Under the pieces are notes generated by a model. That model was not told the DNA's origin, did no database searches, and saw nothing but the letters and a program-made list of their open reading frames with translations. DNA of 64,000 bases from Taenia hydatigena (lineage: Eukaryota; Platyhelminthes; Cestoda; Cyclophyllidea; Taeniidae), in NCBI GenBank assembly GCA_036345935.2, contig JADWOT020000006.1:2233493-2297492 (forward strand), written 5' to 3'. Positions 1 to 9,915 of this stretch are shown one piece after another; the first letter of the stretch is position 1, and every line of letters starts with the position of its first letter. A program made the position numbers and the translations under genes.

Positions 1-269
1 TTGATCAGCGCTATCACCGAACAGCAATGGATTCATGGATTTCAACTACAAGAGTGAAAGTGGGAATCAGTCAGTCAGTCAAAAGTCCTCCGTCCATCTA
101 CTCATTTATTCAAACACCCAAGTGATCGGTCCATGCACACATCCATTCGTTCGGGCGGTCACTCATTCCCTCGACTATACACTCGCCGGTCACCTTGTAA
201 AAGACCCACCAGTCCATTCAAACATCCATTCAACTATTAACCAATAAGCAACAAGACGGGTGTACATGC
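1..269. other. Left edge: intron of ZPR1 with degenerate short repeats
   Basis: The last visible ZPR1 exon ends at about 270 and the next one expected from the family, which carries the rest of the second ZPR1 domain, is not recognisable before the window edge. The stretch holds a short TCAG run near 65-82 and then a degenerate series of CATTCA / CATCCATTC-like units from about 90 to 240. No open frame resembles a known protein. I read it as intron sequence with decayed simple repeats. Confidence 0.5.
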
Positions 270-3200
270 CTTATCTCTCATCAGTCCTAGCAAACCCTCA
301 ACAGTAGTGAAATGACCGCCCAGTGTGCCTGGCTCCGAATCAATCCCCAGCTCGGGCAGAGCGACACTAGCTGTGTCCGACTTGAGGATGTCGCGAGACA
401 GGTCCTCCTCGGTTGCGATGAGCAAGCGAAACTTTTTGCCGCGCTCGGCGATGCCTGCAATCGACTTCACCTCGTTGCTGCGATAACCACAGAGACTGCA
501 GTTGATAGCCATCAGAACCACCTCTTGGAAGTAGGGAATGTCTGTAGGGAGGAGAGAGAGAAAATGGACATGGGGAAGTTTATTTCTATTCAGACAACAC
601 ATACCAACCGTCCTGATGCCTGCATGTGGAGAACTCGATGAGAGAGACTCACAGAAATGTATTTGCAAAGCATCGGCAAAAATGATTCCTTTACCAACGA
701 ACATAGGAATAAGAATACTAGGGTCTAATGAGACATCCTCAAACATGCCACAATTATGTATGCAGAACTCATGACAAGCTGGATTTATCGCTTCCCAAGC
801 AAGAAACCCCTACAGAACTTTAAGTGAAAGAAGAGGACATGTCTACGGCTCCCAAAACTGTCTAGAAGAACTGATTGTGTACGAAGGATTCGGATTCGTT
901 TATAAATCTTTTGTTCTTATGACGGATTTGATCAAACTGGCTTAAAAATAAAGGAGCAAATTTATTGTATTATCAGTTTTAACAACAACAACGGTTATCA
1001 ACCACCACGAATCTGGCTTACAAAAGCGCTTTGCCAACTTATGTCAGCCATGCCTAAGACTGACCTAATGAAGCACTTTCAGATCGAGTACGCCATAAAT
1101 AACGAACCACCCTGAACGGTGCACAGCTTCAACGAAACGCATGACGATAGTTGTCGATCACTGTACTCTGAGAATCGAGCAAATCTTGCATTAAAAGTTT
1201 CCAAGCAAAATCAAGCTTTTCAGGGGGAAGAGGACTTTGGTGATGCTGACTACTTGTGGCTAGAGGGCGCACTGTGGCACCTGAAGTGCATCAAATGAAT
1301 GAAGTTTTTTGACGACCTAGCAGCTGCTGTACGAAGAAGCCGTTAGCAGAACGAAGAGTTTAAAGTGCTTTTAAACAAAAAAAAAAAAACGATCCTTCAC
1401 TGAGCAGATTCACTTTAAGCACTTATTCGCCGTGATAGGAGTAAAATAAGTATGCTGTCTGCTGACAAATGTTCAAACCAGGCGCATAAACTGTGATATC
1501 CACGTGAATTAAACAAATTGCATTATTATCTTCAGTCCATAAGGCAACCAACCGACAGCTCTATGTTATTCTGTACAAACAGCCTTTTCAGTGCCAAGTT
1601 TACACTACGTTCTTTGAATTTGTTCAGGTTCATTAGTAGTTTCGATAGTTGAATGACGCAACAATAAAATTCCGACCTTCAGAAAAAGTGAGAAACAAAT
1701 GTATACAGCAATGCAGCTCATAAAGATCTCTAAAACAGGGCATATAAGTGATGGCAAGAGACAGCCCAAATATAACCGGAGCCCAAAGACTCAAGCCTCG
1801 AAGATTATGGGGAGCATACAAGATCTACCTTGCGAATTGCACATAGCCACCATAAACACAAAGAGATACAAACCGATTCAAAAAAGGCAGCAAAACGCAC
1901 CAACAACTTTCATGTTGGTAGGACAGTCCGAATGACAGTTGGGACAGGCGACTTGGAAGGTGGAAACGGTATTTTTAAGGTTTTCATCCTAAAAAGTAGG
2001 GTCGAAAACAGTTAGGATAGAACGGAACAAAAATCATGTTTTGAAAAAAGAAGTATTACAATACCTTGTCATCTTGATCATCAGCTGGTGCATCATCATC
2101 TCGAAAACCAAGCAGTTTATCCTGTTCGGCCGTCCGAGTGTACTCCACACACGTAATTTGGGGATCGTTGAGAGGTGCGTGCAGGTTTTCAATAAACCCA
2201 TTTCCAGATGGATCGTCCATTTCCTAGAGCAAGCCATTCAATTTAATAAAAAAGAAAATACCATTGTGACGCTCAAAGGATTCAAGCAGTTACATAAGAC
2301 AGCAAAGAGCTTTGGTAAAATACCGATTATTGTACGCGAAAAAAGGAAAACAATTGGAAAAGGCTAGCTTTAATGCATAAGCAAAAGGAGAGTCGCATGA
2401 AATATGGATACGACTCCACCATTACCTAGTTATAATAGTAAACTGTCGCAGCTAATAGCGCCCCGCTTACCAATTTGAAGGGAGTATCCAGGGTAAGAAG
2501 ATTACGAAGCTTGCCAATGAATGCATCGATAAGCTCCGCTTGCTTTGGATCTACTTTCTAGAAACAAAAACGATAAGCTAAGTTAGGAAGAGACAAATAA
2601 TGTAAGCAACGGTACTAACCCGTCTTTCTGGTTGAAGGAACTCCAATTTGTCAATAATGCCATTGATCACGCCCTCAACAGTAGTCAATGCTAAAACCAA
2701 ACAACTGATTAAAGAGGTAGCGCTTCCATTACACAGAAACTATCGTTGAGCAATTACAAAGGCAAAAAGAAGGCACCTGATGTTTTCAAAAGAGACACAA
2801 GTTAAGGCTAACCAGACTCGCTGCTGGGGAAGGAGGAGTCAAGAGAGGGAATGCGCACTTCAGAATGGCTGGGTTGAATCACACGACGGTTTAGGTCTTT
2901 GGCACAGCGAACATCAAGAGTAAACTTCTTCCCCTTCTCCTGAATAGGTGCTGCTGGATCAACCGATCGATTGGTGTAGCCGCAATGCCCGCATTCAAAG
3001 GAGGATACGACAATTTCACGGAAAAATGGAATCCTTGTAATGAGCATTCGTGTTGTGCCCTGATGCGAAAAATATCGAATGAAGTATGACGGCTAGGAGG
3101 GTGATGCGATGATAGCAAGGTCAAAAGATAAGCTATTTTAAATACTGTATTGATAAAGGACAGGAAAGCGAACAAGTGGGCCGACGGCAAGTCCTCTAAA

Positions 3201-3378
3201 CACACACAGGGGGAATAATATAGACAATTTTTTCAACAACAAAGTCACAAAACCAAACGTAGATTCTTACATTCTTACGGCAATTCAGACATAAGCTCTC
3301 TGTTTCGACAACCTCGGAGGCAGTATCCTGACCCAAATCCTTAACGGTAGGCCCGACCTCGCCAGAACTTTTTTCCAT
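270..3378 (-). CDS. ZPR1: ZPR1 zinc-finger protein (partial, 3' end outside window)
   Basis: Seven exons on the minus strand: 3378-3271, 3059-2813, 2690-2620, 2557-2471, 2223-2065, 1988-1901 and 541-270, giving 344 residues before the window edge. The first C4 zinc finger is C30/C33 with C59/C62, followed by the IPFFRE motif and an alpha-helical hairpin with LTTVEG. A linker carries DDPSGN and ENLHAP. The second finger is C239/C242 with C268/C271, followed by FTTVEGLL. This is the duplicated ZF-helical-domain plan of ZPR1, and all eight cysteines are kept. In other eukaryotes ZPR1 moves between cytoplasm and nucleus, binds eEF1A and receptor tyrosine kinases, and helps eEF1A biogenesis; that role is inferred here. 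The start at 3378 is the nearest in-frame Met before the conserved ESLCxNC segment; Mets at 3441 and 3414 are alternatives. The last donor is either GC at 269-268 or GT at 265-264. The C-terminal part of domain two is off-window. Confidence 0.93.
542..1900. other. ZPR1 intron 6 (1.36 kb)
   Basis: This is the largest visible ZPR1 intron, between the exon with the first CxxC of finger two (1901-1988) and the exon with its second CxxC (270-541). It contains a possible decayed processed pseudogene at 1041-1389, listed separately. The rest is AT-rich and shows nothing else I can support. Confidence 0.8.
1041..1389 (+). pseudogene. Possible decayed processed pseudogene, unidentified parent
   Basis: One plus-strand frame reads about 112 codons from an ATG at 1041 with only three interruptions: TGA at 1113, TGA at 1296 and TAG at 1344. 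Between the first two stops there are 60 clean codons with a protein-like composition, including GDADYLWLEGALWHLKC. A run of 13 A's (1377-1389) follows shortly after, as in a retrocopy tail. Both TGA codons could come from CGA by CpG decay. I do not recognise the parent protein. Three stops in 112 codons is only modestly below chance, so this is a candidate. It lies antisense inside ZPR1 intron 6. Confidence 0.3.
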
Positions 3379-3782
3379 GAGTAAATGAGCGACTTTGAAC
3401 AACGGCAAGGTCATTAAGGCGCCTGCAAACACTATCGACATTATTTATCATGTCGAGAATTTCGAACAAGAACAAAAGTGGTAAGTTAACACATAAAAAA
3501 GTTATCAAATTGAAAAATTTTCCAAAACTACTTTTGGTCCCTTAGTAAAGACATAGTTAGCGTTTGGTTGACATAAGCCAACATAAAGTTCCTGTCTCGG
3601 ACAAGGTAAACATTTGTTAAAGAGTTTTGCATAAACATGATTCTTAGATAGTACAACTTATCAATCATCCTCTTGCATAGTTTAAGTACGTTATAATTAC
3701 CGGAGATGGCTGATGGTTTTGAATATTCTACTTGTATTAAAGAAACTGTCTTAAACTCTCTAAACTATCCAAAATCCCATTT
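3379..3782. other. Intergenic, 5' flank of ZPR1
   Basis: This AT-rich stretch lies immediately upstream (minus-strand sense) of the ZPR1 start. The promoter and 5' UTR should lie here, but I see no clear TATA box or initiator that I would defend. Confidence 0.5.
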
Positions 3783-3911
3783 CCTAAGCCTCAGCCGCGT
3801 AGTCTGGCCTTTGGACCGTGCCAGCAGCTCGATCTTCTTTGTTTATTGCATACATATTCTGCCTTAGTACTGTGCCTTCTTTTGCCTTCAAGGACGTCTT
3901 TGCACGCTACA
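3783..3911 (-). repeat. Truncated TRIM-like LTR fragment
   Basis: This stretch matches the distal two thirds of the ~185-bp repeat described at 10223-10407, in reverse orientation: the GCTGCGTxGxCTGGCCT core, CCAGCAG, the TACATATTCT block, CTTTTGCCTTCAAGG and the terminal CGCTACA at 3905-3911. The first ~60 bases of the unit are missing. No target duplication can be judged because one end is lost. Confidence 0.7.
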
Positions 3912-4447
3912 TTGGTGGCAGCGGAAAGAGGACCCGACTTCATAAGATTTCTATCCCTATTTACATCACTTATGCAACTTATTGATGTGAAAGAAGTGTA
4001 TCTACCACTGATAGGAGAATCTCTGCCATCTCGTAACGGAAGGGCTGAGATCGACTTCCGCATTCGGCATCTCCCCATCTCCGTGTTCTACAAGAAAGCT
4101 ATTAACAACTGAAGCAACACCAACCGTGAGCCACCAGAAAAAGATTTCGTTGCAGCTATTTCTCTTACATTCCTGCTCAAATAGGCAGGAGTTCCAACGT
4201 GATTCCATGGGACAAGCTGAAGCCCAAGAAAACACTTTACTCTGAATTTAGTTTTCGAACCAGACGAAACTCCGAGTCCAGTCGAACTGACGTTCGTGTC
4301 AGGCATTACCTCACTTGCGTCGAATTTTGATGACTGGCACTGGTAGCTCATGGGTGTTTCCTCCAGCACTGATTACGTTGCAATGAGTGACGCGGGAGGT
4401 CTATTAAGGAAGCGTCGAGAACGGTGCTTAAAAGAAGATAGGACCCA

Positions 4448-4632
4448 TGTAATACTTTGCCTGTTATGACTATCACTTTCATTGTCAGTCACTTTGGTAA
4501 TAATGTTGCCCTATCCGCGATGGACCGGCCCCCGGGCATGCTAGCAGCCCCATTTTCTCTGTTTACTAAATACATATTCTGGCCTAGTATTTTGCCCTCT
4601 TTTTGTCTTCAAGAAAGCCTCAGGACGCTGCA
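4448..4632 (-). repeat. TRIM-like solo LTR, diverged copy
   Basis: About 185 bp in reverse orientation relative to the 10223 copy. It opens TGTAATACTTTG (consensus TGTAGCGCTTTG) and closes GGACGCTGCA (consensus GGGACGCTACA). The internal CTAGCAGCCC and TACATATTCTGGCC blocks align along the full length. The flanks ACCCA and GAAGC do not form a target duplication, so the insertion is old or its ends have drifted. Confidence 0.75.
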
Positions 4633-4763
4633 GAAGCAATACAGACATCCGGGTGACAGTAACCAAAACCGAGATTTCAGAGTGAGGCCTGTAGCGAAGT
4701 TTTTACAGTTTGTTTACGGCTAGTAGCTTTCTCACCGGGTACGGAACTGGATTAATTTCCGAA

Positions 4764-4958
4764 GGCTGCGTCCTGCGGCCTCCTTGAAGGCAAAACAAGG
4801 CTTAATACTAAAGCAACATATATATATATATATATATATATTCAATAGACAGAGGGAATGAGGCTGCTGGCATAGCCCGGAGGCCAGCCCACGCGACTGG
4901 GACAATATTGGCCACCTCAGTGATCGAAACCGGTGGTGAGAATAAATAAAGTATAAAA
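4764..4958 (+). repeat. TRIM-like solo LTR with internal (TA)n expansion
   Basis: Forward-orientation copy beginning GGCTGCGTCCTGCGGCC, a diverged version of TGTAGCGTCCCGAGGCT. It runs through CCTTGAAGGCAAA, GACAGAGGGAATGAGGCTGC and GGAGGCCAGCCCACGC to a decayed end near AAAGTATAAAA. A pure TA run at about 4818-4841 replaces the usual TACATATAT block, so the copy is longer than the others. Both ends are approximate. It sits about 130 bp from the oppositely oriented copy at 4448-4632, so the two form an inverted pair. Confidence 0.75.
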
Positions 4959-6044
4959 AACGATCTATTTTAAGACGCGAAAACTTAAAGTTGCAGGGAA
5001 TATGGAGGCTTTACTCACTTTGTTCGTAGGTTCTTGCAACGGTAGGTAAGCAAAAGGAATCAGACATTAATTTTTATACTAAAAGGTCTTTATGTGCTTG
5101 TTTGCAATGTGTGCCTTGTTTAAATGCACCTAGCAAATGGGAAGCCTTTTGAGGGAAGAAATTTGGTATCTGATGGGTGGTCAGATTTTTCCGATCCAAA
5201 GGATGATATAAAAAAGAGATTACTCGGATCCCATACCAACTTCCATCAACGTTCACTAACGAATATGCCCTTGTTGAATCAGTCTCTTCGTGTAAAGGGC
5301 TTAAAAACCAGAAAAGAAAAGCTAAATGAGGAACTTGCGGCACATAGATGTTCTTACTTCTGGTTAGAAATTTGGCCATTCACTTAAATAATAGCCACAA
5401 ACACTGCCCGTCACTTATCGTAGGAGTTATTAGAATTCATTATATTGGTTAAATATATGCGGTTTTCCTTGCCATGAATTCAAGAGCGCCATACCTGGAT
5501 GGGCTTCAGTCAAGTTGAGGTCTCTCGTAGAGTAGAGGTCAGCTAAGAAGGACCTTGTTTTTATTTGAATTTATTTTCTTCGAGCTCCAAATTACAAATA
5601 TGCAACGATTCACATTAAATTTAGATCCAAATAAGTAGTCTTCGCCACCTTCATTAAATAGAAGGGGTTCAATGGGAGGCTTGTTTTCTATAAGCAAAGT
5701 GGATTAGGCGTTTTGATACCCCTTTAATATCTCAGATAAAATGTTGGAGTAACACAAACTACGCCTATCCTATGACATAATAGTTAGAAATTTTCTGCTC
5801 ACACAGTTTTTAATGCAATAATACTTTAAATAATGTCCAGTTGACCTGTAATAATGAAAGTGTCAAGAGTGTTTGTTATTATTTTTGTTGAAACCAGATT
5901 TAAGAAAAGTAAACGGATTCTAATTTATTTAACAGCGATATCGACTGTTGATGAAATGCAATTTAGAGTCCTTGAAGTGTAGTCTGACTCACTATAAAGC
6001 AATAAAATGCAAACCAGTCGAAATTATCATGGAAGGACGGTCAA
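4959..6044. other. Intergenic 3' flank of the four-TM gene
   Basis: AT-rich sequence between the repeat pair and the stop codon of the minus-strand four-TM gene. Short open frames here have no recognisable protein and are treated as chance. The only element I would name is a minus-strand AATAAA at 5924-5929, listed separately. Confidence 0.5.
5924..5929 (-). terminator. Candidate polyadenylation signal (AATAAA) of the four-TM gene
   Basis: The minus strand reads AATAAA here, about 116 nt downstream of the TAA stop at 6045-6047. Position and orientation fit cleavage and polyadenylation of the four-TM transcript. The hexamer is common in AT-rich DNA, so this rests on placement alone. Confidence 0.45.
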
Positions 6045-7119
6045 TTAGGGGTTACTTCGCAGTCCGAGGCCGCCACTTGATAGTAGACTGGGCATTACAC
6101 TGGCCGGTTCAATTTCTGGCCTTGCCTCTGGGTCAACCGGTGTATAGAGTTCCTGTCGAAGCTCCAATATGTACGAATAACTGATAACCATAAACCATAT
6201 CTAAAATTAAGCCAATGGCTAATAGGTTTGAGAGGTAGAGAATTAGAAAACAAAAAAGTGCAAAAGAAATTCATATTCATGAAAGAAAATTGGAAATAAA
6301 AGAATTAGATTAAAGTAAGTGGATGATGCGACAATTTCTAAGATTAAATTTTGAACAAGCGAAAATTGAGAAGTAGTAAATTACGAAAGATTATGTAGCA
6401 GAAATAATAGGCGCAATGAACTACATAGGTAAATATCACGAATCAAAACTTTAATAAAGACGGGCAGGGAAAAGTAAAATTTTAGGGAATGATGACATAC
6501 CGCCAGAACGAAGCGGATAATATAGAACATGACGTTCACTATGAGATAGGGGAGGCGCTGGAAAATTATAATTTGGTATAGCTTACCCAAGCGGCTAGTC
6601 CATACCAGGAATATATGTAAGTACTAACGCCGAGTTCAACAATCGTATGTAACACAATTACAATGAAGAAATTTAGTACAATGGGTTTCAAGCTGTAGAT
6701 TCTCTAGGAAATTAGATCGGAAAAGCAACTTACGTATTTTGATGGCCACGAAATCGCACCAACAAGGCAAAATGTAAACGAAAAAAGAATAATATGAGCG
6801 ATAACCATGGTTATGTCACATAGAATAAAACCTGTTCATATCAGTAAATATATAAATAACCTTTCCAGAAAGGCATGCGCCAGAGCCCTGGAAAACCTCC
6901 ATTGATAATAAAGTTAGTATCTGCAAATTGCACGACATCCAGAATTACAAAAAGAAAGGCAATCAGTGTTGTGATCTACCATAAGTTTTAAGAACATGTA
7001 AGTACCAGCGTGGTGATGCCTGCAATAAAACATGCCATGCGGTTGTCAATGCAACAGCACCCTCGGACTGGAACGATTGACAAGTCGACCCGCTTATGAC
7101 GGGCGTACCAATATGCCAT
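6045..7119 (-). CDS. Four-transmembrane protein, DUF4728/pasiflora-like topology, complete
   Basis: Six exons: 7119-7006, 6975-6861, 6831-6734, 6703-6587, 6557-6501 and 6200-6045, with phases closing from ATG to TAA at 218 residues. Four of the five introns are only 29-30 nt. The product opens with a short basic, Cys-rich cytoplasmic segment (CCC at 21-23). Four hydrophobic spans follow near 31-57, 84-103, 114-140 and 150-175, then a polar tail with ELRQELYTPVDP. The N-terminal Cys cluster, four spans and a YxxEL-type motif after the last span recall arthropod DUF4728/pasiflora proteins, and more loosely LAPTM4-type proteins. That comparison is from memory and the function is unknown. The first two exons meet as ITTL-ITTL, an odd repeat discussed in the findings. 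The gene model is more secure than the family label. Confidence 0.75.
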
Positions 7120-7525
7120 TGTTCGATATACTATATAGGGCAAAGATGTACCGTCAATCAGGAAAATGTGACTTTTGAAAAATTGATGTAATCAAGTAAG
7201 CTTACTTTGAAAAAGTAAAACAAAACTAAGGGCTTTTACACTTGCCATCAAGATATTTGGCTTACAATTGCAGTTATGCATGACCGATGAGAAAAATCAT
7301 TTTTTGGATTTTGGCATTAACTGTCTTAACAGGTCAACTTATAGCTTGCGTATCCGCTAACATTCTTGCTCGAGGTCGCTGTTAGATATCCTACTACTAG
7401 TTTTAACTGACAAATTGTAAGCTTTTTGGCTATGCATGGTGTATGCCCTTCACTGCTTGTGTTATATGCATGTTATAGCAGTAGTACAGGACGCTCACGC
7501 AATGATTGTATTATTTCTGTTAAAA
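7120..7525. other. 5' flank of the four-TM gene
   Basis: Upstream (minus-strand sense) of the ATG at 7119. A TATATAG string occurs about 10-16 bases before the ATG, too close to be a core promoter for a transcript with a 5' UTR. Nothing else stands out. Confidence 0.4.
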
Positions 7526-7717
7526 TGTAGCGTCCCGAGGCTCCCTCGAAGGCAAACGAAGGCAGAATACTAAAGTAGAATATGCATGTATATATTCAAT
7601 GGGCAGAGAAAAATAAGTTGCTGGCATGGCTTGGAGGCCAGCCTACGCAGCTAGGGCAATAATGCCACCTCTGTGTCCCTGACCAAAACCGGTAGTTCCA
7701 ACATACAAAGTACTACA
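7526..7717 (+). repeat. TRIM-like solo LTR
   Basis: Forward copy with an intact TGTAGCGTCCCGAGGCTCCC start and a TACTACA end, aligning with the 10223 copy along its length. The flanks are TAAAA on the left and AAAAC on the right: four A's match, but in an A-rich context this is not a convincing target duplication. It lies about 400 bp upstream of the four-TM gene start. Confidence 0.85.
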
Positions 7718-8702
7718 AAAACAATATGAACAAAGAAGCGTCCTGCCGATCTCGTCTAGCTGACCAGTTGCACCGTTGTTATAGGGGAAAATAATTTTCT
7801 GGAATTCATAGGTGGTGTTTTTAGAGGTTTCCAACCTGCATAACCATTTCGACGTTCTCCTTGACTATTTGGTGCGCGTGGTTTTGGCCAAATAGCACAA
7901 AAGACCTTGGATTCTTCACCAGATTACTTTGATTCAAGCATCTCTAGGAAGTCGCAAGTGAGGTCATTTCCCTCCCTGCTTTGGGCATACTCCCTGACTT
8001 CACTGCTCGTTTAATTTAGGCATTACATTGCTAGTAGTACTTGCTATTGTTCACGAACTGACAGTAAGCTAACTTGCATATGCTGCACATTTGTTTTCGA
8101 ACTCAGAATCCTCTTACTCAGTATTTAATCAAAACTCCAAGTAACTTCATGGAAAACTAGGTCATCAATTGCTTACATACTTTTTTCTCTTGTTCCTCTG
8201 CTTACTCAAATATCGTTCATCTACCACCTCTCAGAAATCCTAGCATATCTGTCATTGATGCGCTGCAAACCGTTGAATACGATCCTCTTTCAAGGTTCAG
8301 TATTGATGGGAGCTTGATCCGGGCCACACTGAGGGAGCCAAGTGCAAACTCACTTTTCTAGCAACAAACATTACTTAAGCCACCAGATTGGTTTCAAAGC
8401 GCATGGCCTGTATTTTTTTAGTATTGATTCGAGATTGAGGGACTTAGACTGTTTTTTAATGATGGAGGGTTTTTGGACTACTTTATGCTTACATAATTTT
8501 GATGGGGACGTGTTGGCGGCAAAGGACTCTCGAATATTTAACCAATAAATGCCCGGTTCTCTAGCCTAAGAGTATCTCATTGAAAACGCTTAATGGCCTT
8601 TCCATAAAAGTCATAAGATAAAAAACAACCACCGCCTCAGTATTACTGAGACGATTTTTCGCTTATTTTTATCAACAAAAGCATCTATTTGGTCAGTACA
8701 GC
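7718..8702. other. Intergenic spacer between two LTR-like copies
   Basis: 985 bp between two same-orientation LTR-like copies. I looked for a primer-binding site, polypurine tract or retroelement protein frame and saw none I would defend. The open frame at 8342-8548 (68 codons) is unremarkable. See the rejected list for the idea that this is the interior of a full element. Confidence 0.5.
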
Positions 8703-8886
8703 TATAGAGTCCCGAGGCTTCCCTAAAGGCAAAGGAAAGCATAATACTAGGGCAGAATATGCATTCAATAAACAGAGGGAATGGGGCTGCTGGCGCGGCC
8801 CAAAGACCAGACCACGCAGATGGAGCAATATGGCCGCCTAAGTGGCCGAAACCAACACCGGCAGTTAAAGCAAGCAAAGTATTACA
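8703..8886 (+). repeat. TRIM-like solo LTR
   Basis: Forward copy: TATAGAGTCCCGAGGCTTCCC start, CAGAGGGAATGGGGCTGCTGG core, end AAAGTATTACA. The first and last bases have drifted from TGTAGCG...CGCTACA. ACAGC lies directly to the left (8698-8702) and recurs at 8884-8888, overlapping the last three bases of the element. A target duplication is therefore possible only if the end is set three bases earlier. Confidence 0.8.
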
Positions 8887-9527
8887 GCAGTCGTGAATAT
8901 CATCAATCTTCATTACCCGGCCACAATTCTGCACAGCATCCCACGCAAAGCAAATATTTTTGGTAGAAAGTCCCAAGACTAAGAACTGATGGGGGGATTG
9001 ACGAGGCGTCTTTAACAAATTGCTTACTGTATCAGGCCTTATTAGATGAAAAACAGACAAAAGAGCATATTCTCTGGCTTTAACAGCACCACAACGCGCA
9101 AAGAACAACTTCGCTTTCTCACCCCCCCATGGATGCGAAGCGTGTTGTTTGCTAAACCTCGGGTTCACATCCCTATTACCATCCATGGCCTCACCTACGC
9201 ACAGACCCATCACTTTGAGCACCCACCAAGAAAGCACGCAAAGTTAACTACTTGATTACTATGTAGCATCGGTACCGTCAGCTTCGCATCAATATCACTT
9301 TGACTAAAGCGCAGCGCTAAACGTACAAGTCTTTCAAAAGCAAGAAATTCCGTTCATTACTGAATAAGACAAAACAAAAAGCCAACGCAACATTATCACA
9401 ACACGGAAATAGTTTGTTTGACTATTGGATTCGGCACTGGGCTATTGGACCTTCATTGTTGGTATCTCAATCAAGCGGCCCAGCGTCAGAGCTATATCAG
9501 TAGGCACAAGCGCTACTGCATACTAGC
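8887..9527. other. Intergenic, with a minus-strand open frame running into the LTR
   Basis: A minus-strand open frame of 208 codons (9237-8611) covers most of this stretch and reads straight through the LTR copy at 8703-8886. The part before the LTR includes DVNPRFSKQHASHPW and is not a family I recognise. There is no splice or neighbouring-exon support, so I do not call it a gene. Confidence 0.4.
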
Positions 9528-9713
9528 TTTAGTACTTTGTTTGTTAGAACTGCTGGTTTCTGTCAAGGTAACAGAGGTGGCCGTATTGCCCTAGCTGCGT
9601 GGGCTGGCCTCCAGGCCATGCCAGCAGCCTTTTTCCCTCTGTTCGGTGAATATATGTATTCTACCCTAGCATTCCGCCTTCTTTTGCCTTCAAGGGAGCC
9701 CCGGGAGGCTACA
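9528..9713 (-). repeat. TRIM-like solo LTR with perfect target duplication CTAGC
   Basis: 186 bp in reverse orientation, from TTTAGTACTTTGTTTGTTAG (consensus TGTAGCGCTTTGTTTGTTAG) to GGAGGCTACA. The five bases immediately left (9523-9527) and right (9714-9718) are both CTAGC, the 5-bp duplication expected of an integrase-mediated LTR insertion. No second LTR in the same orientation with matching flanks is nearby, so it is a solo LTR. Confidence 0.9.
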
Positions 9714-9785
9714 CTAGCAATGCATACTACACTTGGATTCGATTATATGGATTTTCTTCGAGAGGTATAAGATCCTTGGTTTTGT

Positions 9786-9915
9786 TCACGGGTACTTCAT
9801 TGGCCACTTTGTCATCTCCAGTTGGGCTGTCATCAGGGCAACACCAGCAGCCCTAATTCCTAATTTTCACCAAATATGTAAATATGTACGCATATTACCC
9901 TGACGTCACACTACA
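9786..9915 (-). repeat. Decayed TRIM-like LTR copy
   Basis: Reverse-orientation remnant with recognisable blocks: GGCCACTTTGTC, GGGCTGTC, CACCAGCAGCCC, CACCAAATATGTAAATATG, TACCCTGAC and a terminal CACTACA ending at 9915. It lacks the opening third and carries small gaps. It lies only ~70 bp beyond the 9528-9713 copy in the same orientation. The left end is approximate. Confidence 0.5.

Noticed and set aside
3846..4369. Overlapping open frames on both strands near 3.8-4.4 kb
   Set aside because: They overlap each other and the LTR fragment, have no splice continuity, and resemble no known protein.
6381..6590. Single minus-strand exon of 69 codons in the four-TM gene
   Set aside because: It reads through a 29-nt intron and past a good GTATGT donor. 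Splicing at 6557 and 6501 joins in phase to the last exon and completes span four.
7526..8886. Full TRIM element with two direct LTRs and a 985-bp interior
   Set aside because: The two copies share orientation, but the outer flanks (TAAAA on the left, GCAGT on the right) do not match, the copies differ from each other, and no primer-binding site or polypurine tract was evident. Two independent insertions is simpler.
9537..9770. Small protein gene starting in the LTR at 9528-9713
   Set aside because: Most of the frame is LTR sequence repeated elsewhere in the window, with no independent coding evidence.
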